Source: Halobellus captivus (lineage in GTDB: Archaea > Halobacteriota > Halobacteria > Halobacteriales > Haloferacaceae). Taken from it: 39,387 nt of DNA. Positions 9,335 to 17,579 of this stretch are shown piece after piece; within the stretch, counting starts at the first letter, position 1; every line of letters begins with the position of its first letter. The translations under genes and the position numbers were made by a program. The notes under the pieces are model-generated. The model was not told where the DNA came from and searched no databases. It was given only the letters and a program-made list of their open reading frames with translations. The stretch is taken from contig NZ_VJXQ01000003.1 in assembly GCF_007655485.1 (NCBI RefSeq), positions 1 to 39,387 of the forward strand. The letters run 5' to 3'.

Positions 9335-9622
9335 ATGCCCGAAGAAGTCCTGTTTAAATCCGAGAGTCGTCAGAGCCGAGAATCGATCGCGACGTACCTG
9401 CGCGCTGTCGCGGATAAGCTTGAAGGGAGCGAGCCCGTCACGCTCAGCGCTGGCGGGGAGTCGGTGACCCTGGAACCGCCCGCACAGCCGACGTTCGAGG
9501 TGAAAGCCGAACGGGAGGGGCCAGCGGACGGCCCCGGCGAACTGAGCATCGAACTGGAAATCGAGTGGGACGAAGGCAGCGACGACGGCGCTGACGGCGA
9601 CGGCGAGTTGACGATCGAGTAG
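9335..9622 (+). CDS. Amphi-Trp domain-containing protein
   Basis: This 95-residue acidic protein is of the amphi-Trp type, a small family common in haloarchaea whose function is not established. The visible family features are the amphipathic start (EEVLFKSESRQSRESIATYLRAVADKLEG), the short beta strands VTLSAGGESVTLEPP, and the C-terminal ELSIELEIEW containing the conserved Trp before a very acidic tail. The TATA-like GTTTATC ~28 nt upstream implies an almost leaderless mRNA. The gene is convergent with trpS (24 bp apart). Confidence 0.8.
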   Translation: MPEEVLFKSESRQSRESIATYLRAVADKLEGSEPVTLSAGGESVTLEPPAQPTFEVKAEREGPADGPGELSIELEIEWDEGSDDGADGDGELTIE

Positions 9623-9646
9623 CGTCGGGAGCCGGTAGCAGTCAGG

Positions 9647-11452
9647 TCAGTCGTCGCCGGGCGCGACGCCGCGGCGCGGCGATTCCAGCGAGATGTCCAG
9701 GTCTTCGAGGACCTCCTCGGCCTCCTCGCGCTTCTCCTGGTGATCTTCCAAGAACTCGCGCATCAGTTCCGCGGCCTGCTCCTTGCAGCCGCCGCAGAGG
9801 CGCTCGCCGCCGACGCACTCGTCGTAGACCTCCTTCGCGAACTCGTCGTCGTCGCCAGCGAGCAGGTAGGCGTACAGTTCGTAGACCGGACACTCGTCGG
9901 CTTTGCCGCCCAGCCGCCGCTGCTCTTCTGCGGTGTCGCGACCGCCGGTCGTCGCCGATTTCACTTTGTTATATCCATCCGCGGGGTCGTCGAGAAGCGA
10001 GATGTGCGACGCCGGGATCGACGACGACATCTTCCCGCCCGTGAGGCCGGTCATAAACCGATGGTAGATCGACGACGGCGGGACGAATCCGTAGCCGCCG
10101 TGGTCGAGTTCGATCTCTCGGGCCAGTTCCTCGGCCTCGGTCGCGTCGAGGTCGAACGCGTCGACGTGCTCGTCGTAGCGGCGCTTCTCGCCCTCGATCG
10201 CTTCCACGAGCGCCTCGAAGGCCGCGTCGGTCGCGTTACGGTCCAGGAAGCGAACGCGGGGGCGGAGCGGTTCCATCCCGCCGTTTTCGAGCTTCTCGAT
10301 CGCCGATTCGACGACGTCGTCGGCGACGACGACGCCCAGTTCGTCGAGAGCGTCGCCGAGGTCCCCGTCGGGGGCCCCGCCGTCGGTATCGGAGCCAGCG
10401 CGCTCGGCGAGCCACGCGCCCGCCTCCCCGCAGCGCGGGCGCTCGGGCGCTTCGGCGTACGCCTCTCTGGCCTCGTAGACCGCACCGACGAGCGCGCGCT
10501 CGGCGTCGTCGAGCTCGAAGCTCGCGTACGCCTCTGTCATCTTGAAGAAACGCATCCGGGCGGCGAGGTCGCGCGCGAAGCGGACGTGCGGGTCCTGATC
10601 GGGGCCCACGGGGATGACCGTCGGCTTGGGCGAGTCGAGTTGCGGGTAGAGGATGTCGGCCATCTGCGTGACGACCGACTGCATGTGTGAGACGTTGGTC
10701 TCGCCGTCGAAGCCGTAGATCCCCTGGAACTCCGAGAAGTTCGCCTTCGAGCCGAGTTCGAAGGCGAGGTCCTGCAGTACGCGGTTTTCGGACTGCCGGT
10801 ACAGTTCGCCCTCCTCGGGGTCGAAGCCGAGCGCGAGCAGGCTGAGGAGGTAATCGCGGGCGTGCTCGTCGATCTCCCCCCAGGTCATCCCGCGCGCGGA
10901 GTGCGCTTCGAGGTCGGCGATCAGCCCGTAGGCGTCCGCTCCCTGCTCTTGGTGCCAGATGATCTCGTCGAAGACGAGCTTGTGGCCGATGTGCGGGTCG
11001 CCGGTCGGCATAAATCCGGACAGGACCGCCGCGTCCTCGCCCTCCCGAAGCGCTTCGGCGACGGGGTCGTAGTCGCGGTGCCCGAAGATGACGCCGCGGC
11101 GCATCAGATAGTGCGGGTTCGGAACGTCGGGGAGGACGTCGTCGAACTCCTCGATGCCGAACTCCTCGAAGAGCTTTCGGTAGTCCGAGACCGTCGAGGA
11201 ACCCCACGGGTCGAGCGCGACGTCGTCAGCGCCCGCGGCGGAGTCGTCGCCGGTGCCGCCGTCCGTCCGCAGTCGGACGGATTCGGGCGCTGCTGTTGCG
11301 TCCGTCGCATCCGGCGCATCCGCTACGTCCGTTGTATCCGCTACATCCGTTGTATCCGCTACGTCTGTCGCATCCGGTGCATCTGCTCCGTCCGGCCGCA
11401 CTGTCTCGGTGACGTCGCCGTCGTCGGAGTCGCGAGCGTGGTCTCGTGTCAT
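9647..11452 (-). CDS. trpS: Tryptophanyl-tRNA synthetase with repeat-rich N-terminus and Cys4 motif
   Basis: Class I synthetase charging tRNA-Trp. The HIGH site is at 154-157 (GDPHIGHK) and the KMSKS variant GGKMSSS is near 470. The first ~75 residues are a low-complexity acidic extension built from [V/T/A][A/T/P]D triplets, encoded by 9/18-bp tandem repeats, so the 601-residue length is above normal and the core starts near residue 78. Near the C-terminus Cys521, Cys546, Cys553 and Cys556 have the spacing C-x24-C-x6-C-x2-C, close to the [4Fe-4S] motif known in Thermotoga TrpRS (C-x22-C-x6-C-x2-C). The start ATG overlaps the endA stop by 4 bp, so the two are one operon. Confidence 0.95.
   Translation of the reverse strand: MTRDHARDSDDGDVTETVRPDGADAPDATDVADTTDVADTTDVADAPDATDATAAPESVRLRTDGGTGDDSAAGADDVALDPWGSSTVSDYRKLFEEFGIEEFDDVLPDVPNPHYLMRRGVIFGHRDYDPVAEALREGEDAAVLSGFMPTGDPHIGHKLVFDEIIWHQEQGADAYGLIADLEAHSARGMTWGEIDEHARDYLLSLLALGFDPEEGELYRQSENRVLQDLAFELGSKANFSEFQGIYGFDGETNVSHMQSVVTQMADILYPQLDSPKPTVIPVGPDQDPHVRFARDLAARMRFFKMTEAYASFELDDAERALVGAVYEAREAYAEAPERPRCGEAGAWLAERAGSDTDGGAPDGDLGDALDELGVVVADDVVESAIEKLENGGMEPLRPRVRFLDRNATDAAFEALVEAIEGEKRRYDEHVDAFDLDATEAEELAREIELDHGGYGFVPPSSIYHRFMTGLTGGKMSSSIPASHISLLDDPADGYNKVKSATTGGRDTAEEQRRLGGKADECPVYELYAYLLAGDDDEFAKEVYDECVGGERLCGGCKEQAAELMREFLEDHQEKREEAEEVLEDLDISLESPRRGVAPGDD
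11292..11393. repeat. 9/18-bp tandem repeat encoding the TrpRS N-terminal triplets
   Basis: Near-identical 18-bp units lie at 11322-11339 (GCTACGTCCGTTGTATCC), 11340-11357 and 11358-11375. More diverged 9-bp half-units run from ~11292 to 11393. On the minus strand they encode runs of Val-Ala-Asp and Thr-Thr-Asp. Confidence 0.8.
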
Positions 11453-12630
11453 GGGGTCAGTCGGGCTACCGAGAGCCAGTCTATCTGGCCGTTCGCCGCG
11501 GTGAGCGCAAAAACCATTCGCTTCCGGACCCCTCCGGCGAGCCGGACGTCCAGCGAGAGGTCGCGTGGATAGAACGCGTGCTCGGGCGCGAGCACGCGCA
11601 CGAGGTCCGTCGAGTGGCTCAGCGAGTCGACGTCGGTGAATGCCTCGTAGACGCGGAAGTCCGCGCCGAACTTGAATCCGCTCTTGGGGACGACGCCGCG
11701 GTCCCGGAGCGCGGCGTAGGTTCGGAGCCGTCGATCGAACCGCTCGCCCTCGACGTCGCGGCCGATCGCGACGACGTTCTCGGCGTCGACGTCGACGACG
11801 CCCCGCTCGGCGAGGTACGCTCCCTCGACGAGCGAGAGCTGCAGCGGCCCGCTGTCGGCGTTGCGGCCGAAGAGCCGCTGGCCGTAGAAGTGGTCCTCGT
11901 AGAGGTCGTCGGCGTCGTAGCAGACCACGCGGTCGTCGAACAGATCGGCGTCGACGGCGTCACCTCGATCGGCGTCGACGACGCTCTCGCGCGCGCCGGA
12001 CTGCGAATCGTGTTCGTCGTCGGCCGTCGCACCGACCGCCGGATCGTCGTCCGTGTCGAAGTACGTCAACTCACCGTCCTCGTCGACGACCGCGAGGACG
12101 ACGCCGCCCAGCGACGCCGCGGGGACGGCCTCACGCTCGCCCGCGACGCGGATTCGGTAGGCGACCTCGTCGTCCCACGGGCCCTTGCCGCGGGGGTAGA
12201 CGACGAAGTCGGTGGCGGCGGCCCCCGTTTCAGTGCCGGTATCGCTCGCGACGGCGTCGTCGACGCCGGGCCAGCCCTCCCGCGCGGGCGAGAGGTAGAA
12301 CCCGCGGTCGCGGAGGTCCTTGTAGACCGCGAAGCGAAGCGCCGCGCCCGTTCGAACGAGGAACGTCCGGAAATCCAGGCGCGAGGCGTCGACGTCGGAC
12401 GCCATCCGAGACGCGTCAGTCGGATCGTCTTCGGATTCGTCGGTGGAACCGTCTTCGGATTCGTCGACGACGGCGTCTAAGTCCCCGCGCGAGAGGAGGT
12501 GCGCCGCCTCGACGGGTGCCAGTTCGATGCGGTTGCGATCGAGCGGGCGACCGTACCCGCGGGCGTCGTAGAACCGCTGTCTGGCGTTGCCGCCGACGCG
12601 GACCACGCCGTCGGCCAGTGTCCCGTCCAT
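11449..12630 (-). CDS. endA: tRNA-splicing endonuclease EndA
   Basis: Cuts introns from precursor tRNAs at bulge-helix-bulge sites; in haloarchaea the best-known substrate is tRNA-Trp. The 393-residue protein has the duplicated arrangement of haloarchaeal EndA: two N/C-domain pairs, the first degenerate (near 100-190) and the second active. The second contains KSGFKFGADFRVYEAF, SLSHSTDLVRVL and LAGGVRKRMVFAL, supplying the Tyr, His and Lys of the catalytic triad. A long acidic linker separates the halves. I chose the ATG at 12630 because a TATA-like GGATAATC (12667-12674, minus strand) predicts a transcript start ~13 nt before it; the open frame runs further upstream, and an ATG at 12657 is too close to that box. 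It is cotranscribed with trpS. Confidence 0.9.
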   Translation of the reverse strand: MDGTLADGVVRVGGNARQRFYDARGYGRPLDRNRIELAPVEAAHLLSRGDLDAVVDESEDGSTDESEDDPTDASRMASDVDASRLDFRTFLVRTGAALRFAVYKDLRDRGFYLSPAREGWPGVDDAVASDTGTETGAAATDFVVYPRGKGPWDDEVAYRIRVAGEREAVPAASLGGVVLAVVDEDGELTYFDTDDDPAVGATADDEHDSQSGARESVVDADRGDAVDADLFDDRVVCYDADDLYEDHFYGQRLFGRNADSGPLQLSLVEGAYLAERGVVDVDAENVVAIGRDVEGERFDRRLRTYAALRDRGVVPKSGFKFGADFRVYEAFTDVDSLSHSTDLVRVLAPEHAFYPRDLSLDVRLAGGVRKRMVFALTAANGQIDWLSVARLTP

Positions 12631-12916
12631 ACTGGTTGTGGGTGTCGGCGGCGACATAGGGGCTGCGATTATCCGGGCAATATCGAGGAAGTGGTGCGGT
12701 AAACGCCGGAGCGAAAGAGCCAGTGATACCGCTGTGAGCCCCCGCGTGGTCGATTCGGAGCCCCTGCGAGCCCACCCGACGGCATCGCACCTCACCCTCC
12801 CCGGACGACTCCTCTCACGCGGCGTTCGCTCGTCGCCGCTCGCACGACTCGGCCGCGGGACGGGGCGCGCGGCAGCACGCGCACGAGGTCGATGAGCTGT
12901 CGCGAACCGGAAGCAC
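12631..12916. other. Spacer with endA promoter
   Basis: Beyond the TATA-like element for endA (GGATAATC, minus strand, 12667-12674), this is a GC-rich stretch in which I find no gene. It contains short direct and inverted GC-rich words but no clear tRNA or hairpin terminator. Confidence 0.35.
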
Positions 12917-13657
12917 TCACGTCTCGAATCGGTCGCACGTCGCGTCGAGACACCGTCGCCCGCGTGCGGTCTCGAAGAGTGGGAGCCCGCAGTCGCAGTC
13001 GTCGACGACGACGCCCGCCGGGATCGCAAAGGCGGTGTCGCAGTCGGGGTAGGCGTCACACCCCGCGAGCAGACGACCGCCGCGGCGGATGATTCGCAGA
13101 TTGGACCCGCAGTCGGGGCAGGTCCACTGGCCGTCGAAGCGCTCGCGGACGGCGTCGTCGAGGGACTCACACGAGCGGTCGAGACAGAGTTCGAAGGCGT
13201 CGCCCGCCTCCGCGCGGATCTTCGGCAGACCGCACGAGTCGCACGTCTCGTCGAGGACGGTCGCGCCCGCGGGCAGCGGATACCTGACGTCGGTGTCGAG
13301 TCCGCAGACGTCGCCGCTCGCGCGCACCAGCGGTTCTCCCGTCCCAGGATGAGAGCCGACGGGAACGCCCGCCTCGGTCACCGGGTACTCGGCCCACCCG
13401 GCGGTCTCGTGGGAGACGACCCGGAGGGTCTGCCCTCCAGCGCGGGCGACGAGGCCGAACCCACCGTCGGCGGTCTCGACGGTCAGCGAGTCGGGGCGGG
13501 TGAGCCACGCGACGGGCTGATAGCCGTCGGCGTCGTGGACGAGTACCGTTCGGTCGGGTTTGACCACGATCGCGACGCGGCCGCGCTGCGTACGGGCGCG
13601 GGTGCCCTCGAACGTCGTCGTACAGTCTCCGGCGAAGACCCGAATCGTCTCGGACAT
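12917..13657 (-). CDS. NucS-like N-terminal domain fused to C4 zinc fingers
   Basis: Two parts are visible in 246 residues. Residues ~5-85 (VFAGDCTTTFEGTRART, then VVKPDRTVLVHDADGYQPVA and WLTRPDSLTV) resemble the N-terminal DNA-binding domain of the NucS/EndoMS mismatch endonuclease. The rest carries three Cys4 clusters of the topoisomerase I C4 type: C139/C142/C158/C163, C180/C183/C200/C206 and C221/C223/C236/C241. The nuclease domain of NucS is absent, so this is probably a DNA-binding protein without catalysis. I chose the ATG at 13657 because upstream in-frame sequence has no family resemblance and would run into the divergent HAD gene. The function is unknown; a role in DNA repair or topology is inference. 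Confidence 0.75.
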   Translation of the reverse strand: MSETIRVFAGDCTTTFEGTRARTQRGRVAIVVKPDRTVLVHDADGYQPVAWLTRPDSLTVETADGGFGLVARAGGQTLRVVSHETAGWAEYPVTEAGVPVGSHPGTGEPLVRASGDVCGLDTDVRYPLPAGATVLDETCDSCGLPKIRAEAGDAFELCLDRSCESLDDAVRERFDGQWTCPDCGSNLRIIRRGGRLLAGCDAYPDCDTAFAIPAGVVVDDCDCGLPLFETARGRRCLDATCDRFET

Positions 13658-13732
13658 ACGACGGGCGTGGTCCCGCCTTCGGTGATAAGGGCTCTCACGA
13701 AGCTCTTTGACCGAGGGCGATTTGCTCCCTGT

Positions 13733-14386
13733 ATGGACGTTCCCGACGACGCAGTGTTGTTCGATATGGACGGCGTGTTGGTCGATTCGGAGACGTACTG
13801 GCATCGGTTCGAGGACGACTGGGTCTTCGCGGAGGCGATCGAGAGCGGGTCCCCCGCCCACGAGGAGGTCACGGGGATGCCGTACTACGAGATCTACGAC
13901 TACCTCGAGGAGACCTACGGGACGGCCGTGAGCAAAGACGAGTTCACCGCGAAGTACGAGGAGCGCGCGGTGTCGCTATACGGCGAACAGGTCGAGCTGA
14001 CGGAGGGCGTTCCGGAGCTGTTCGAGGCGATCCGCGCCGACGGCCGGGCGCTCGCGATCGTCTCCTCAGCGCGACGGGCCTGGATCGACATCGTCCGCGA
14101 GCGGTTCGGCCTCGACCCGCTCGATTTCGTGTTGAGCGCCGAGGAGATCGACGAGCCCGGGAAGCCGGAGCCGTACGTGTACGAACACGCGGCGGCGGAA
14201 CTGGGCCTCGAACCGTCCGAGTGCGTCGTCATCGAGGACTCGGTCAACGGCATCGAATCCGCCGCGTGCTCGGGCGCGTTCACGATCGGCTTCCGCTCGA
14301 CGCACAACGCCGAGTTGGATCTCTCCCGGGCCGACGTCGTCGTCGAGAGCTGTGCGGAGTTGCGAGAGGTTCTCGAAATCGACTGA
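13733..14386 (+). CDS. HAD-superfamily hydrolase (phosphatase/phosphoglucomutase-like)
   Basis: A 217-residue soluble HAD subfamily I protein. Motif I is LFDMDGVLVDSE with nucleophile Asp11 and acid Asp13. A helical cap follows (to ~residue 80), then motif II IVSSARR, a Lys in GKPEP (motif III) and motif IV VVIEDSVNGIESA. This layout matches Gph/beta-phosphoglucomutase-like phosphatases; the substrate cannot be told. The ATG at 13733 directly precedes the conserved domain; the open frame extends upstream but that part overlaps the opposite gene. Confidence 0.88.
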   Translation: MDVPDDAVLFDMDGVLVDSETYWHRFEDDWVFAEAIESGSPAHEEVTGMPYYEIYDYLEETYGTAVSKDEFTAKYEERAVSLYGEQVELTEGVPELFEAIRADGRALAIVSSARRAWIDIVRERFGLDPLDFVLSAEEIDEPGKPEPYVYEHAAAELGLEPSECVVIEDSVNGIESAACSGAFTIGFRSTHNAELDLSRADVVVESCAELREVLEID

Positions 14387-14428
14387 GCGGCCCAGAAAAC
14401 CTAATTCCGTGTCCTCCCGACTGATCAT

Positions 14429-14644
14429 ATGGCCGAACGCACGGGGACGGCGGCGCTCATCGAAGCGCTCCGCGACCGCCGTCGAAACGCGGCCGCGCTC
14501 CTCGTCGTGATCGGGGTACTGATCGGGGCGGCGCTGGTCGGATCGAGGGGCGCGTACTTCACCGCAGCGCTGGTGGTCTTCTCGGTCTGGATGGCCTGGT
14601 TCGTGCTCGCCTGCATCGAGTGGATCAAGCGCGCCGACTTCTAG
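14429..14644 (+). CDS. Small two-helix membrane protein
   Basis: A 71-residue protein with a basic N-terminus (ALRDRRRN) followed by two hydrophobic segments, about 22-40 (AALLVVIGVLIGAALVGS) and 43-65 (AYFTAALVVFSVWMAWFVLA), ending in CIEWIKRADF. The positive-inside pattern suggests both ends are cytoplasmic. A TATA-like CCTAATTCC ~27 nt before the ATG supports the start and a leaderless message. I do not recognise a family. It is convergent with the helicase gene (12 bp between stops). Confidence 0.7.
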   Translation: MAERTGTAALIEALRDRRRNAAALLVVIGVLIGAALVGSRGAYFTAALVVFSVWMAWFVLACIEWIKRADF

Positions 14645-14656
14645 CGAACCCTCGGG

Positions 14657-17008
14657 TTATCGGTCAACGTCGACCGTCCGTGTCGCCTGCACCGGATGCA
14701 GCGGCTCGTCGGGAAACGTTACTTCGACCACGAACTCCAGTTCGTCGGCGTTCGCGCCGAAGACGCCCACCGGAACCGAGAGCGAATCGGAGAGGTACGC
14801 CTCCTTCGAGCTCATCTCCACGCCGTTGACAGTCACGCGGATTCCCGCCGCCGCGCTCCCGCCCGCGTTGCGCACGGTGACGTCGACCATCTCGCTCTCC
14901 CCGGGTGCGATGCGGTCGGGGAACTCACCCCACGAGACCTCGATGGCGGGGAAGCCGCGGGCGTTTTTCGCGATCCGTTCGGCGACGCCAGCGGACAGTC
15001 CGGCGCGTTCGAGTTCGTCGGCACCGGCATCGGCAACGTCCGCGGGGCTGTGGAGACCGCCCGTCGCGAGGGTGCGCGCGCGGTTCGGGCCGATGCCGTC
15101 GACGGCGGTGAGACCGACCGCGTCGCGCGGCACGCCGTGTTCGACCCGCGCTTCCACCCGGCGCGCGAGATTGGCCGCGCGCGGTCCAGCGAACTCGGCG
15201 AGGAACTCCCGAAGCGCCGAGAGGAGCCGCAGCGCGTTCTGCCGGATGATCCACGCGTCCGAGCGGAGGTCCGCGGGCGTGCTGTTTACCATCCCCGCGT
15301 GGAGGATCGCAAGCACCTTTCGCGGGCCGTCCTCCAGCCCCGTCGACACGTCCGAAAGCACCGCGTCGACCGCGTCGGATTCGGACTGCCGCGCGGAGAC
15401 GGAGTCGAACTCCTCCGCGCCCGCGACGGTTTCGAGGATTCCGTCCGCGGAAATCGTCTCGCGCTCGCAGAGGTCGTAGAACCGCTCTGCGGTCTCCAAT
15501 CGGAGGTAGTACTTCGAGGCGAGACGGCCGAGCGCCGTCCCGCGGACCGAGAGGTCCTCGCCCATTTCGACGAAGCCGCGAGCGACGAGCGATTCGAGCG
15601 TCTCCCGCACGCGTCCGCGGAGGTTCTGGAAGTCGTACGCGTCGGGTTTCGATCGGGCGCGTTGGTAGTAGAACGTCGTCTCCAACCAAGACATCACGTC
15701 GTCGAGGTCGCGGATCGTCCCCATCGCGATTTCGGCGTTGAGGTGCGAATCGAGGTCTTCGGCCAGCCGCGACTCGATCTCCTTGCCCTCGCGAAGCAGT
15801 TTCCGGTACTTGTCGGCGTCGGCACGGTCGCAGACGACCCAGCCGTAGCCGACGTCGTCGTAGCCGGGGCGACCCGCGCGCCCGAGCATCTGGAGGATGT
15901 CGAGCGGCGAGATATCGACCTCGCCTTCGAGCGGGTCGTGGTACTTGGTGTCGCGGATCACGACGCAGCGCGCGGGGAGGTTCACGCCCCACGCGAGCGT
16001 CGACGTCGAGAAGAGCAACTGGATCTTCCCGTCCTTGAACCACTCCTCGACGCGGTCGCGGTCGTCCTTCGCCAGGCCCGCGTGGTGGAAGCCGACGCCG
16101 TCGGGGGCGGCGTTCGCGAGTTCGTCGTCCGCGAGTTTCTTCGCCTCCGTGTGGAAGTCGTAGTCGCCGCGCGCGCCCATCGGAACGTCGCGTTTGGCGA
16201 TCTCGTCTCTCGACTTTCCGGCGGCGCGCACCGCGTCCTGTCGCGAGGAGACGAACACGAGCGCCTGCCCGCCGTCGCGGATGTGCTCTTCGGCGAGGTC
16301 GAGCGCGGTGTACAGTCGGCGGTACTTGTCGGCGAAGGCGTTGTCGCCGTGCGTGTACGTCCGCACGCCCGCGTGGAGATCGACCGGGCGGTACTCGTCG
16401 TCGAACTCGAACGTCGTCTCCGGCGGCGCGTCGAGCCACGCCGCGACGTCCTCGATGTTCGGCATCGTCGCCGAGAGCGCGACGATGCGCGGGTCACAGA
16501 TCCGACGAAGTCTGGAGACGGTGACTTCGAGGACGCCGCCGCGCGTATCGGAGTCGAGGAGGTGGACCTCGTCGATGACGCAGCAGTCGACGTCGGCGAT
16601 GAACGAGTAGCGCGCGGAGTCGTGCTTCCGCGTCGCGGAGTCCGTCTTCTCCGGCGTCATCACGAGGATGTCCGCGCGCTCGGCGCGCCGCGGGTTCAGG
16701 TCGCGCTCGCCGGTGACGACGTAGACCGAGTAGCCCAGCGATTCGAAGCGCTCCCACTCGGACTCCTTCTCGTTGGTGAGCGCGCGCAGCGGCGCGATGA
16801 AGAGCGCCGTGCCGCCGCGCTCCAGCGCCCGACAGATCGCGAGTTCGGCGAGGGCGGTCTTTCCCGACGCGGTCGGGGCGGCGGCGACGACGTTCTCGTC
16901 GCGTTCGAGGATCGCGGGCGCGGCCTCTCGCTGCATCCGATTGAACTCGTCGAATCCGAAGGCGTCGGCGAAGTCGGGGACAACCTCTGCGACTTTCACG
17001 CGGTGCAC
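14657..17008 (-). CDS. Ski2-like helicase with Brr2-type C-terminal unit (Hel308-related)
   Basis: A superfamily 2 ATP-dependent helicase of 783 residues. Walker A APTASGKT is at 44-51, the DEVH box at 146-149, motif III SAT at 179-181 and motif VI QMLGRAGRPG at 373-382. A winged-helix region (~400-500) and a helical bundle follow, then a helix-hairpin-helix module (~631-685, LTAVDGIGPNRARTLATGG) and a C-terminal beta-sandwich (~688-783) with a CARDB/Ig-like pattern (IAPGESEMVDVTVRNAGG). That order is the Sec63-type tail of eukaryotic Brr2/Hfm1 helicases rather than the short tail of classical archaeal Hel308. The start is GTG at 17008; a GTG at 16999 is an alternative. DNA unwinding in repair is likely; RNA substrates cannot be excluded. 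Confidence 0.88.
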   Translation of the reverse strand: MHRVKVAEVVPDFADAFGFDEFNRMQREAAPAILERDENVVAAAPTASGKTALAELAICRALERGGTALFIAPLRALTNEKESEWERFESLGYSVYVVTGERDLNPRRAERADILVMTPEKTDSATRKHDSARYSFIADVDCCVIDEVHLLDSDTRGGVLEVTVSRLRRICDPRIVALSATMPNIEDVAAWLDAPPETTFEFDDEYRPVDLHAGVRTYTHGDNAFADKYRRLYTALDLAEEHIRDGGQALVFVSSRQDAVRAAGKSRDEIAKRDVPMGARGDYDFHTEAKKLADDELANAAPDGVGFHHAGLAKDDRDRVEEWFKDGKIQLLFSTSTLAWGVNLPARCVVIRDTKYHDPLEGEVDISPLDILQMLGRAGRPGYDDVGYGWVVCDRADADKYRKLLREGKEIESRLAEDLDSHLNAEIAMGTIRDLDDVMSWLETTFYYQRARSKPDAYDFQNLRGRVRETLESLVARGFVEMGEDLSVRGTALGRLASKYYLRLETAERFYDLCERETISADGILETVAGAEEFDSVSARQSESDAVDAVLSDVSTGLEDGPRKVLAILHAGMVNSTPADLRSDAWIIRQNALRLLSALREFLAEFAGPRAANLARRVEARVEHGVPRDAVGLTAVDGIGPNRARTLATGGLHSPADVADAGADELERAGLSAGVAERIAKNARGFPAIEVSWGEFPDRIAPGESEMVDVTVRNAGGSAAAGIRVTVNGVEMSSKEAYLSDSLSVPVGVFGANADELEFVVEVTFPDEPLHPVQATRTVDVDR

Positions 17009-17224
17009 CCCCGAGCGGGCGAGGCGGCGACACCCGTCGGAACGGAGTGAGTCCGGAAAGAGATCGGAGCGAAACAGGTCATACAGAACAGGGAGACCTC
17101 CGGCGGCAAAGTCGTTTCTCCATCGGCATCACCGACGACGACTCCGCCGGATCGCCGTCGATCACGCGACCGAACGGCGCACCGCGACCCCATCGCTCAT
17201 TAGCTCCGGAATCGAAGCGACGCC

Positions 17225-17500
17225 ATGCGAATCGAGTGCGTCTTTTTCGGACCGCTCCGCGATCCGGTGGGAACGAAGACAGTCGTCGTCGACACCGACA
17301 GCGGGACCGTCCGCGAACTGCTCACCGAACTCGAAGACACCTACGACGGGTTGGACGGCAGGCTACTCGACGGAGAGCAGCTGTCCGGCGAAATCGTCGT
17401 GACGTGGAACCGTCGCCACGTCCAGCACGAAGATGGGCTGGAGACGGCGCTTTCGGAGGATGACGTGATTCGGCTGACAACGGCCGTCTACGGGGGATGA
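17225..17500 (+). CDS. SAMP/MoaD-type ubiquitin-like small modifier protein
   Basis: A 91-residue beta-grasp protein ending in Gly-Gly (AVYGG). The fold pattern is IECVFFGPLRDPVGTKTVVV, a helix VRELLTELEDTYDGL, then a strand VVTWNRRHV and DDVIRLTTAVYGG. The C-terminal diglycine is the site that E1-like UbaA adenylates, either to form isopeptide bonds on target proteins (sampylation) or to carry sulfur for molybdopterin/tungstopterin. It is convergent with an aldehyde ferredoxin oxidoreductase whose cofactor needs MoaD-type sulfur transfer, which favours a cofactor role. A TATA-like TCATTAG ~28 nt upstream fits a leaderless start. The stop codon is within a degenerate tandem repeat. Confidence 0.85.
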   Translation: MRIECVFFGPLRDPVGTKTVVVDTDSGTVRELLTELEDTYDGLDGRLLDGEQLSGEIVVTWNRRHVQHEDGLETALSEDDVIRLTTAVYGG

Positions 17501-17546
17501 GGCGCGGTCTACTCTATGGATGCGAGACGCGGTTTACCGTGGATGA
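17486..17546. repeat. Degenerate ~21-25-bp tandem repeat across the SAMP-like stop codon
   Basis: Three diverged copies begin at 17486 (GTCTACGGGGGATGAG), 17507 (GTCTACTCTATGGATG) and 17532 (GTTTACCGTGGATGAG). The first holds the final Tyr-Gly-Gly codons and the TGA stop (17498-17500). Confidence 0.5.
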
Positions 17547-17579
17547 GAATAGCAGAATCGGGCGCGAACGCGACAGCGG

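Noticed and set aside
12631-13170. Upstream extension of the endA frame
   Set aside because: It overlaps the zinc-finger gene, lacks EndA similarity and lies before the predicted promoter.
14696-17050. 784-codon plus-strand frame
   Set aside because: Antisense of the helicase gene; no motifs of its own.
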